A stretch of 7,719 nt of DNA from the NCBI GenBank assembly GCA_964012875.1, contig CAXGUU010000156.1, positions 1 through 7,719 on the forward strand. The letters are read 5' to 3'. A program made the translations under genes and the position numbers. Shown one piece after another: positions 1 through 5,599 of this stretch. Position 1 is the stretch's first letter; each line of letters opens with the position of its first letter. The notes under the pieces were generated by a model, which ran no database searches, was not told the origin of the DNA, and worked only from the letters and a program-made list of their open reading frames with translations. This DNA is from CAXGUU01 sp964012875 (GTDB taxonomy: Bacteria; Pseudomonadota; Gammaproteobacteria; Ga0077536).

Positions 1-359
1 AAACCGCAGTCGCGCGCAACCGGTCCACCCACAACGATCATCGGCGCAATGCAGTGAGTCGTGCACTGCATTTCCGTCAGGTCAAACTCGGGCTGACATA
101 TTGCCCTGACCGCGGCAACCACGACTGGCACGACGTCAGGCAGGCACCCCGCCATCACCGCCGCCGTCGCGACTTTCTCGACTGTGGCGATACCGTATCC
201 GGGGCCCATCTCGCCCAGCTCGATGTCAGGGTCGAGGCCGCTAGCCAGTACCAGGCGCTCGACGCGGTCCGTCGTCGGCACGATCACCGGCAGGCCGTCA
301 GTCGCTCCAATTTCGTGTAAGTGTTCGATCGCTGCGGCTTCGTCGATGGCGCTTAACAT
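1..359 (-). CDS. UGSC partner protein, conserved family of unknown function (partial, C-terminus missing)
   Basis: Only the first 119 codons lie in the window; the frame is open to the left edge. I read ATG at 359-357 as the start, 7 nt after the UGSC gene's stop, with a GAAGGG (375-370) inside the end of that gene as ribosome site, so translation is probably coupled. Visible features are TDGLPVIVP near residues 20-28, GYGIATVEKVA (54-64), an AVMAGC segment (67-72) and QCTTHCIAP (98-106). From memory of the family, the TDGLPV start, the AT(V)EK..A..AVMAGC block and the .TTH..AP block mark the conserved protein found next to UGSC proteins. I know of no established reaction for it. There is no signal peptide or transmembrane segment in the visible part, so it is probably cytoplasmic. 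It carries five cysteines (72, 88, 99, 103, 118); C99 and C103 flank the TTH motif and may be redox or metal ligands, which is inference. Family membership is fairly sure; function is unknown. Confidence 0.75.
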   Translation of the reverse strand, partial: MLSAIDEAAAIEHLHEIGATDGLPVIVPTTDRVERLVLASGLDPDIELGEMGPGYGIATVEKVATAAVMAGCLPDVVPVVVAAVRAICQPEFDLTEMQCTTHCIAPMIVVGGPVARDCG

Positions 360-366
360 GACCTGG

Positions 367-894
367 CTACCCTTCTCTCAAGCGTCCGAGCACTTCCGCC
401 GAAATTTCCCGCGCGAGCTCAGCCATGGCGTCGGCGCCAATACCCGCTACCGGATGAGGCACGATCACCCGCGGCACATCGGGCATGCCTTCAGCCCGGG
501 CGACGAAGTCGCCCTGGGGTTCAAATTTCGAAGTCACGAACGACACCGAAGGCCGCCCTGCTCTTGCCACTGCGATGCCGTCACGCACGGTGCCGGAAGT
601 ACAGCTGCCTCAATGACCGTATGCGGTGACGAGTACGTCACACTCGGTCGCAATCTGCCGGACCAGGTCATCGGTCGCCGGTGCCGATGCGCCCGGTTTC
701 TCGTAACGAATAAATTCCGCATCCGGAACGTCTGCGCCCAGTGCTGCTTCGACCGCATCCAGAAACGCGACGGAATCAGGAAAATTGTTGGCCAGCAGCC
801 CGACTTTCGGCCCACCCTCCAAATCATGAGAGAGCGTGTACGGCTCCGGCGCCACGCGGGTCTCGCCGCGCGGGTCATGAAACTCAATCGTCAT
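367..894 (-). CDS. UGSC-family selenoprotein (in-frame UGA read as selenocysteine)
   Basis: Read through one TGA (612-610), this is a 175-aa protein ending at TAG 369-367. The start is ATG 894-892, chosen because GGGGAGGA (907-900) sits 5 nt upstream; an ATG farther up has no such site. The N-terminal half has KVGLLANNFPDS (30-41), then a hydrophobic strand CDVLVTAYGH (85-94), Sec95-Gly-Ser-Cys98-Thr-Ser, and, in the same frame after the TGA, GRPSVSFVTSKFE (113-125), GMPDVPRVIVPHP (136-148) and a C-terminal helix. Both sides of the TGA match one family, whose other members carry Cys or Sec at this position; the motif names the family. The UxxC pair suggests redox or nucleophilic chemistry, loosely like the Sec-G-x-C-T of glycine reductase GrdB; this is a recalled resemblance, not shown homology. 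No signal peptide is seen. It lies between a crotonase gene (46-nt gap) and its partner gene (7-nt gap). The reaction is unknown. The alternative, a nonsense mutation, is unlikely because the stop falls exactly at U of UGSC. Confidence 0.88.
573..595 (-). promoter_or_regulatory. Candidate bacterial SECIS hairpin
   Basis: Immediately downstream of the UGA, the mRNA can form an apical stem CCGU/ACGG (590-587 with 581-578) closed by the 5-nt loop GCGUG. A 2x2 internal mismatch separates this from a lower stem of about 3 bp (595-593 with 575-573, one G-U). The loop begins 24 nt after the UGA and its first base is G. As I recall, this fits the bacterial SECIS model: a small stem-loop about 16-37 nt after the UGA with a G at the start of the loop. 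The stem is short and I folded it by eye, so the exact pairing is uncertain; the presence of some SECIS here follows mainly from the Sec reading of the gene. Confidence 0.5.
610..612 (-). other. UGA recoding site (selenocysteine codon, residue 95)
   Basis: The minus-strand codons around the site read TAC GGT CAT TGA GGC AGC TGT ACT TCC, i.e. Y-G-H-U-G-S-C-T-S. The TGA occupies the U position of the motif that defines the UGSC family. The downstream frame stays open for 80 more residues and matches the family's C-terminal half, so the codon behaves as sense. Decoding needs SelB, the Sec tRNA, SelA and SelD, none of which is in this window. Confidence 0.85.
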
Positions 895-899
895 CTGGG

Positions 900-907
900 T
901 CCTCCCC
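900..907 (-). promoter_or_regulatory. Ribosome binding site deciding the UGSC start
   Basis: GGGGAGGA on the minus strand lies 5 nt before ATG 894-892. It fixes the start at the MTIEFHD residues and argues against the longer in-frame reading that begins upstream, inside the end of the crotonase gene. Confidence 0.75.
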
Positions 908-925
908 GGGATTTTCGCTTGCGCC

Positions 926-955
926 ATTATACGAGCGCCGTTACCTGCCCTTGAA
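926..955 (-). promoter_or_regulatory. Candidate internal promoter for the UGSC gene pair
   Basis: The minus strand has a perfect TATAAT (931-926) in the 46-nt gap between the crotonase stop and the UGSC start, about 32 nt before the start codon. The best -35 candidate at an 18-nt spacing is TTCAAG (955-950), which matches TTGACA poorly. This could let the UGSC pair be transcribed apart from the crotonase gene. A hexamer this good is uncommon in GC-rich DNA but can arise by chance. Confidence 0.35.
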
Positions 956-1714
956 CACGGGTTCCCGTTTTTCAACGAAGGCTCGCATGGCTTCCCTGGA
1001 ATCCTCGGTCTTGCTCAACTGCCCGGTCATAGTTTGCTCAAAGCGGTAGCCATCGCGCAGCGACATCTCTTCAATCTGATTGAGAGCGTGCTTGGCAAGC
1101 TTGGTGGCCACGGGGCTCTTGCCCGCTATTTCCTTGGCCAATGCCATAGCTTCATTCATCAGTTCGTCCGGGCTGGTACAGGCTTCGACGACCCCCAGGC
1201 GATAGAGCTCCGGGCCAAACACGCGCAGTCCTGTCAGCATCATGCGCCGCTGGCGCGAATGGCCGAACAGGCGCTGGCAGTGGCGGCCACCGCCAAGCAG
1301 ACCAACGTTGATTTCAGGCAGGCCGAGGCAACCCTTTTCGCTCGCCAACAAAATGTCGCAAGAGGCAGCGAGCGCAAGGCCGCCACCGAGGGCGGGACCG
1401 TTGATGGCTGCGATCACCGGCTTCTGGCATTCCATGATGCTGTGATAGGCCTCGCGGGCGCGTCGCGAGTTCTGCCAGTGATCGCCGTTTTCAGGTGTTT
1501 TGCCGACGCGCTCCTTGATATCCGCCCCGGCACAAAAGCATTTTCCTTCGCCGGTCAGGATGGCGACCCGAATATCGTCGCGGTCACTGATGGTATCGAA
1601 GGTCCAGGCGACTTCTGACAGCAGCTGCTGGCTGTGCGCATTCACTGGCGGGTTGGCCAAGGTCACTACGCCCACGTAATTTTCGACATCGAGTCTTACA
1701 ACCTCAGGATTCAC
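941..1714 (-). CDS. Enoyl-CoA hydratase/isomerase (crotonase) family protein
   Basis: A 257-aa protein, normal length for the family, started at GTG 1714-1712 by a strong AAGAGGAG 6 nt upstream. Crotonases stabilise a CoA-thioester enolate in an oxyanion hole; hydration of 2-enoyl-CoA is the commonest reaction. Seen in order: the N-terminal strand VGVVTLANPPVNAHS (14-28), the CoA/oxyanion segment CFCAGADIKE (59-68), GPALGGGLALA (106-116), LPEINVGLLGGG (132-143) and a C-terminal helix ending EKREPVFKGR. The second catalytic Glu of classical hydratases (rat Glu164) appears as E134, but the first (rat Glu144, in GGGCE) is Ala114 here. A plain syn-hydratase mechanism is therefore doubtful; isomerase, hydrolase, dehydratase or C-C lyase activity is possible. 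It is the first gene of the minus-strand unit, followed 46 nt later by the UGSC gene, and is divergent from the fused acyl-CoA dehydrogenase, which suggests a shared CoA-ester pathway. Family is certain, reaction is not. Confidence 0.93.
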   Translation of the reverse strand: MNPEVVRLDVENYVGVVTLANPPVNAHSQQLLSEVAWTFDTISDRDDIRVAILTGEGKCFCAGADIKERVGKTPENGDHWQNSRRAREAYHSIMECQKPVIAAINGPALGGGLALAASCDILLASEKGCLGLPEINVGLLGGGRHCQRLFGHSRQRRMMLTGLRVFGPELYRLGVVEACTSPDELMNEAMALAKEIAGKSPVATKLAKHALNQIEEMSLRDGYRFEQTMTGQLSKTEDSREAMRAFVEKREPVFKGR

Positions 1715-1817
1715 GCGTTTCTCCTCTTCGTTGAACCACCGCGCCTTGGCTTCGCTGCCACTGGTCGCGTTTCGATTTATCATCTCATGCTTAATCCAGT
1801 GAGCGGAGCATCGACCC
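1715..1817. promoter_or_regulatory. Divergent intergenic (promoter) region
   Basis: This 103-bp stretch separates two divergent start codons and must hold the promoters for both units unless the left unit starts farther inside. An AT-richer pocket lies at about 1770-1797 in otherwise GC-rich DNA. I find no convincing -35/-10 pair on either strand and no clear palindromic operator. A GGAG at 1804-1807, 10 nt before ATG 1818, is the likely ribosome site for the rightward gene. Confidence 0.4.
1721..1728 (-). promoter_or_regulatory. Ribosome binding site deciding the crotonase GTG start
   Basis: AAGAGGAG on the minus strand, 6 nt before GTG 1714-1712. It selects a 257-residue protein that begins right at the crotonase fold. 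The same frame is open for 35 more codons up to 1819, but that extension would overlap the divergent gene's start and has no crotonase character. Confidence 0.7.
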
Positions 1818-4157
1818 ATGGCCGAACCGACCCCGGCGCTAAACGAAACTGATCATGAAACGATCGATCTGCTGAAAGACAGCGCCGCGGATTTTTGCGG
1901 CAGGACCCTGTCTATAGCGCGCATTCGCGATTTGCGCGGCGCCAGTCCGTCCTTCAACCCAGTGCTGTGGCGGGAAATGTGTGAACTTGGGTGGAGCGGC
2001 ATCGTTGTGCCCGAAAGCGCCGCTGGCCTGGGCCTCGGCATAGTGGCTGCAGGGGCCGTGTGCCGTGAGCTGGGCAGGGTCGTCGCCACAGAGCCCATGA
2101 TTGAGTCGGGTGTCGTCGCGACTACGATTTTGAGCCGGTCCGACAATGGCGCCGCACTGCTGGACGATGTGATCACCGGAACCATAGTTGCCGGCGCCCA
2201 CCTGGCCCGCGAATCCGATGTGCCCGGGGGCAGCGGCGCGCCCATCGCGATCACACGCGAAGGAGACGACTATGTCGCCAATGGTATCGCGTTTGACGTG
2301 CCCGACGCCGGCGCACTGCAGCTCCTGCTCGTCGCGGCAAACATGGATGGCGACGCCGTCATCGCGGCCATCCCGACGGACGCCGGCGGCGTTGAAACAG
2401 CGCCCCAAGCCCTCGCCGACGGCAGCAGTGCGGGCCACGTGACGTTCAATGCGACCAGGGTCGACGCCTCGAACATCCTCGCCACTGGCGCTGACGCCCA
2501 ATCACTCATCGCGCTGGCGTCGGAACACGGTACGCTGGCGAGTGCCGCCTATCTCGTCGGCATCGCCGAGCAAGCATTCGACGTAACACTTGAATACCTC
2601 AAGACGCGTCAGCAATTCGGCAAGGCCATCGGCAGTTTTCAGGCGCTCCAGCATCGGGCGGTCGATCTGTTCATTCAAAAATCGCTGGCCGTGGCAGTGC
2701 TCGAAGAAACACTCGATTGCTATGACCGCGAAACTGATCCCGGCTGCCGGCAGCGCTGCGCGAGTCGCGCGAAATATCGCGCCAGCGAAGCCGCATTGCA
2801 GATCTGCCGCCAGGCGGTTCAGCTCCACGGTGGCATCGGTTACACCGATGAGTGCGACGTCGGCCTGTTTTTGAACCGCGCGCTCGTGTTATCCGCCCGT
2901 TACGGCAATGCCTCTCACCACGCCCGTTCGCTGGCGCCGTTGGTGATGCAACAAGCTGACGACGACAGCGGCGACAAACTGGCCCATGCTGACATCGCTG
3001 AACCCGACAACGGCGATTGGGACAGCATCAGCGACGACGCTTTCCGCCACATTGTTCGACGTTTTCTCGAGGCGGAATATCCGGAATCAGAACGATACCC
3101 GTCGCGTCGTCACCGCTGGGAAGAAATCAAACCGTGGTACATGACGCTCTCGCGGAAAGGCTGGGTAGCGCCGGCCTGGCCGGCCGAACACGGCGGCATG
3201 GGCCTGTCACCGTCGAAGCTCATGGTATGGATCGAAGAGCTGGAACGCTGGGGTGTCGGTCGCGCACCCGACATGGGCGTCATCATGGTGGGGCCTCTGC
3301 TGATCCAGCACGGTACGCCGGAACAGCAGGCGCAGTACCTGCCGAGTATCCTGGCCGGCGAGCACATCTGGTGTCAGGGCTATTCTGAACCTAATGCCGG
3401 TTCCGACCTGGCGAGCCTCAGAACCGAAGCGCTGCCCGACGGCGACGAATTCGTCATCAACGGGCAGAAAACCTGGACCACGCTGGCGCAGGACGCGACG
3501 CACATGTTCTGCCTTGCGCGCACTTCGAAAGAAGGCAAACAACAGGAAGGCATCAGTTTTTTCCTGATCGATTTCAAACAACCCGGCGTCACCATTCGCC
3601 CGATCAAGAACATTGCCGGGCACGAAGAGTTCTGCGAAGTTTTTTTGGACGACGTCCGCGTCCCTGCCGACGCCCTGGTCGGGCACATCAACCAGGGCTG
3701 GACCATTGCCAAGGCCCTGCTCGGATTCGAGCGCATCTTTCTCGGCAGCCCGAAGCAGTCGCAATACGCCATCATGCGCCTGGGCGACATCGCTGACGCC
3801 GCGCGGCTGTTTGACGATGCCGCTTTTGCTGACACTTACGTGCGCCTCAAACTCGATGTGCTTGACCTGGAATCGATCTATCAGCGCTACGCAGACATGG
3901 TCCGTCGCGGCGAGCCACTTGGACCCGACGTCTCGATGCTAAAAGTCTGGGCCACCGAAACCTTCGCGCGGATTACCGAACTCATGGTCGAAACAGCTGG
4001 CACGGCCGGCGCGCGGACCGGCAAAATAGAGTTCGGAGATACCCAGGTCGACGTTTTGAGCCAGTTCTACAATGCGCGCCCGGCAACCATCTACGGTGGC
4101 TCAAACGAGATCCAGCGGAATATCGTCGCCAAGGGTGTCCTGCGCTTGCCGAGTTGA
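1818..4157 (+). CDS. Fused two-domain acyl-CoA dehydrogenase (degenerate N-half, catalytic C-half)
   Basis: A 779-aa protein with two complete acyl-CoA dehydrogenase (ACAD) folds, about twice the usual 380-400 aa. Such flavoenzymes form the 2,3-double bond of an acyl-CoA. N-half (about 1-376): TRQQFGK (263-269) and QLHGGIGY (335-342) are conserved, but there is no E-x-x-A-G-S-D flavin/substrate signature. Gly238 sits where isovaleryl-CoA dehydrogenase-type enzymes have the catalytic Glu, and the region after QLHGGIGY has YGNAS rather than YEGT. An acidic linker follows (about 377-405). C-half: YSEPNAGSD (522-530), a GFERI helix with E638 at the isovaleryl-type catalytic position, and YGGSNEIQR (759-767). 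This resembles mycobacterial heteromeric pairs such as ChsE4-ChsE5, or the natural fusion FadE34, which act on bulky steroid side-chain CoA esters. By that analogy the substrate may be bulky, which is inference. The gene heads the plus-strand unit, 68 nt before the Mo-hydroxylase genes. Confidence 0.95.
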   Translation: MAEPTPALNETDHETIDLLKDSAADFCGRTLSIARIRDLRGASPSFNPVLWREMCELGWSGIVVPESAAGLGLGIVAAGAVCRELGRVVATEPMIESGVVATTILSRSDNGAALLDDVITGTIVAGAHLARESDVPGGSGAPIAITREGDDYVANGIAFDVPDAGALQLLLVAANMDGDAVIAAIPTDAGGVETAPQALADGSSAGHVTFNATRVDASNILATGADAQSLIALASEHGTLASAAYLVGIAEQAFDVTLEYLKTRQQFGKAIGSFQALQHRAVDLFIQKSLAVAVLEETLDCYDRETDPGCRQRCASRAKYRASEAALQICRQAVQLHGGIGYTDECDVGLFLNRALVLSARYGNASHHARSLAPLVMQQADDDSGDKLAHADIAEPDNGDWDSISDDAFRHIVRRFLEAEYPESERYPSRRHRWEEIKPWYMTLSRKGWVAPAWPAEHGGMGLSPSKLMVWIEELERWGVGRAPDMGVIMVGPLLIQHGTPEQQAQYLPSILAGEHIWCQGYSEPNAGSDLASLRTEALPDGDEFVINGQKTWTTLAQDATHMFCLARTSKEGKQQEGISFFLIDFKQPGVTIRPIKNIAGHEEFCEVFLDDVRVPADALVGHINQGWTIAKALLGFERIFLGSPKQSQYAIMRLGDIADAARLFDDAAFADTYVRLKLDVLDLESIYQRYADMVRRGEPLGPDVSMLKVWATETFARITELMVETAGTAGARTGKIEFGDTQVDVLSQFYNARPATIYGGSNEIQRNIVAKGVLRLPS

Positions 4158-4167
4158 GACATAAACG

Positions 4168-4202
4168 CACCGCGAAGCGGTGTACCATAGGCGGCTTCGC
4201 CT
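4168..4202 (+). repeat. Two small adjacent hairpins in the gap between the dehydrogenase and Mo-hydroxylase genes
   Basis: The first inverted repeat is CACCGC-GAA-GCGGTG (4168-4182), a perfect 6-bp stem. The second is AGGCG-GCTT-CGCCT (4189-4202), a 5-bp stem. GCGAAGC of the first (4172-4178) is also the reverse complement of GCTTCGC of the second (4194-4200), so a third, mutually exclusive 7-bp pairing exists. No T-run follows, so this is not a standard intrinsic terminator; it may be an mRNA processing or stability element, or chance in GC-rich DNA. Confidence 0.4.
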
Positions 4203-4225
4203 GAATTCAAAGTATTGGGGGAAAT

Positions 4226-5092
4226 GTGGCAGAGACTCAATTTGCGCGCCCGAAGACCGTTCGGGAAGCAATCAAAATACTCGGCAACGCCAGGGGCAAA
4301 GCGAAAGTGCTTGCCGGCGGTACCGACCTGCTGGTGCAGCTGCGCGCCGGCATGGTCAAGCCAGGTTTAATCGTCGATTTGAAAGACATACCGGAACTCA
4401 CGCAGATCAAGAGAGAGAAAAATGGCTTCCGCATTGGCGCCGCCGTATCAGGCGCAACGCTCGGCAAGAACAAGGCCGTTTGTAAAGCCTGGCCCGGCGT
4501 GGTGGAAGGACTGGAACTGATTGGCTCAACCCAGATTCAGGGACGGGCATCGCTGGGTGGCAACCTGTGCAACGGCTCGCCCGCAGCTGATTCCGTGCCC
4601 GGCATGATCGCCGCCGGAGCAACCGTGAAAATCGCCGGTCCCAAAGGCACACGCACAGCCAGAGTTGAAGACATTGTCACCGGGCCTGGCAAAACCTCGT
4701 TGAAAAAAGGCGAGTTCGTCGTCAGTATCTTCCTGCCGTCGCGGCCAAAACGATCAGCCGACGCCTACCTGCGATTCATTCCGCGCACGGAAATGGACAT
4801 CGCCGTCGTGGGCGCAGGCGTCAACCTGACAGTCGACACCAAGGGCGTAATCACCGACGCGCGCGTTGCGCTCGGCGCGGTGGCGCCAAAGCCGCTACTG
4901 GTGAAGGCGGCCGCCAAAGCCCTGGTCGGATCGTCGCTGGACGACGACGCACTTGAAGCTTTGAGCAGCGCTGCCAGCGCCGCCTGCAATCCAATCGACG
5001 ACAAGCGTGGCACGGTTGAATACCGCACTAAGGTCGCCGGCGTACTTGCAAAGCGCGCCGCCAGGATTGCTTACGACCGGGCCAGCGCCTGA
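4226..5092 (+). CDS. Xanthine oxidase-family molybdenum hydroxylase, FAD-binding (medium) subunit
   Basis: A 288-aa protein of the CoxM/CutM-type FAD subunit family, at the normal length. It passes electrons from the iron-sulfur subunit through FAD to an acceptor. The two FAD pyrophosphate-binding motifs are present: AGGTDL (30-35) and ASLGGNLCNGSPAADS (108-123), the latter a clear T/S-(I/L)-G-G-N-x(5)-P-x-A-D version. RTEMDIAVV (187-195) and the C-terminal VEYRTKVAGVL (264-274) are also typical. The start is GTG at 4226 after GGGGGA (4217-4222); the spacing is tight, but the protein begins at the right place for the family, and an overlapping ATG at 4224 is out of frame. It has no signal peptide. 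It is first of three subunit genes in coxM-S-L-like order, with 27 nt to the next. The electron acceptor is not evident. Confidence 0.95.
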   Translation: MAETQFARPKTVREAIKILGNARGKAKVLAGGTDLLVQLRAGMVKPGLIVDLKDIPELTQIKREKNGFRIGAAVSGATLGKNKAVCKAWPGVVEGLELIGSTQIQGRASLGGNLCNGSPAADSVPGMIAAGATVKIAGPKGTRTARVEDIVTGPGKTSLKKGEFVVSIFLPSRPKRSADAYLRFIPRTEMDIAVVGAGVNLTVDTKGVITDARVALGAVAPKPLLVKAAAKALVGSSLDDDALEALSSAASAACNPIDDKRGTVEYRTKVAGVLAKRAARIAYDRASA

Positions 5093-5119
5093 GGGCAGAA
5101 AACTGAAGGACTAAGACCG

Positions 5120-5596
5120 ATGGCAAAACATCACGTAACCACCAAGATCAACGGGGACGATACCGAGTTCCTGTGTGAAACCGAGCAGACCCTGCTCGAT
5201 TGTCTGCGGGACGAACTCGGGCTCACCGGCAGCAAGGAGGGCTGTGCTTCGGGCGACTGCGGTGCATGCAGTGTCATGTTGGACGGCACGCTCGTCTGCT
5301 CCTGCCTGGTGCTAGGCATTGAAGCCGAGGGCAGGAACGTAGAAACCATTGAAGGGGTCGCCGATGGCGAAAACCTGCACCCGGTGCAAAAGCACTTTCT
5401 GACCGAGGCTGCCCTTCAGTGCGGTGTGTGCACACCGGGCTTTATCGTCGCGGCCAAGGCCCTGCTGGAAGAAAACCCCAATCCGACTGAAACCGAAGCG
5501 CGTTACTGGCTGGCAGGGAATCTTTGCCGCTGCACGGGCTACGACAAGATCATTAAGGCCGTCATGAACGCCGCTGAAGAAATGCGAGGAGCATGA
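5120..5596 (+). CDS. Xanthine oxidase-family molybdenum hydroxylase, [2Fe-2S] (small) subunit
   Basis: A 158-aa protein, standard for CoxS/CutS-type subunits. It carries two [2Fe-2S] clusters that wire the molybdenum site to FAD. The N-terminal plant-ferredoxin cluster ligands are C42, C47, C50 and C62 (spacing x4, x2, x11). The C-terminal four-helix domain has C101 and C104 in QCGVCTPG and C136 and C138 in NLCRCTGY, the expected C-x2-C-x31-C-x1-C set. Q100 is the conserved Gln next to the pterin. All ligands are intact, so the protein should be functional. ATG 5120 follows AAGGA (5106-5110) with 9 nt spacing. The stop is 3 nt before the next gene's ATG, so translation is likely coupled with the large subunit. 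There is no Tat or other leader, so the complex is probably cytoplasmic. Confidence 0.97.
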   Translation: MAKHHVTTKINGDDTEFLCETEQTLLDCLRDELGLTGSKEGCASGDCGACSVMLDGTLVCSCLVLGIEAEGRNVETIEGVADGENLHPVQKHFLTEAALQCGVCTPGFIVAAKALLEENPNPTETEARYWLAGNLCRCTGYDKIIKAVMNAAEEMRGA

Positions 5597-5599
5597 GCG

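Noticed and set aside
610..612. TGA as a frameshift, nonsense mutation or boundary between two separate genes
   Set aside because: No frame change is needed to join the two sides, the downstream part has no ribosome site near its first possible start, and the stop coincides with the family's defining U position.
184..954. 256-codon open frame on the plus strand
   Set aside because: It runs antisense to the UGSC gene and its partner, shows no recognisable family motif, and is Arg/His/Cys-rich as expected of a shadow frame.
1715..1819. N-terminal extension of the crotonase to a 292-residue form starting at 1819
   Set aside because: The extra 35 residues have no crotonase character, overlap the divergent gene's start, and a strong Shine-Dalgarno site selects the GTG at 1714.
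1839..2501. 220-codon open frame on the minus strand
   Set aside because: It is antisense to the N-half of the fused acyl-CoA dehydrogenase, with no recognisable motifs.
4168..4202. Rho-independent terminator after the dehydrogenase gene
   Set aside because: The stems are short and no T-run follows either hairpin.
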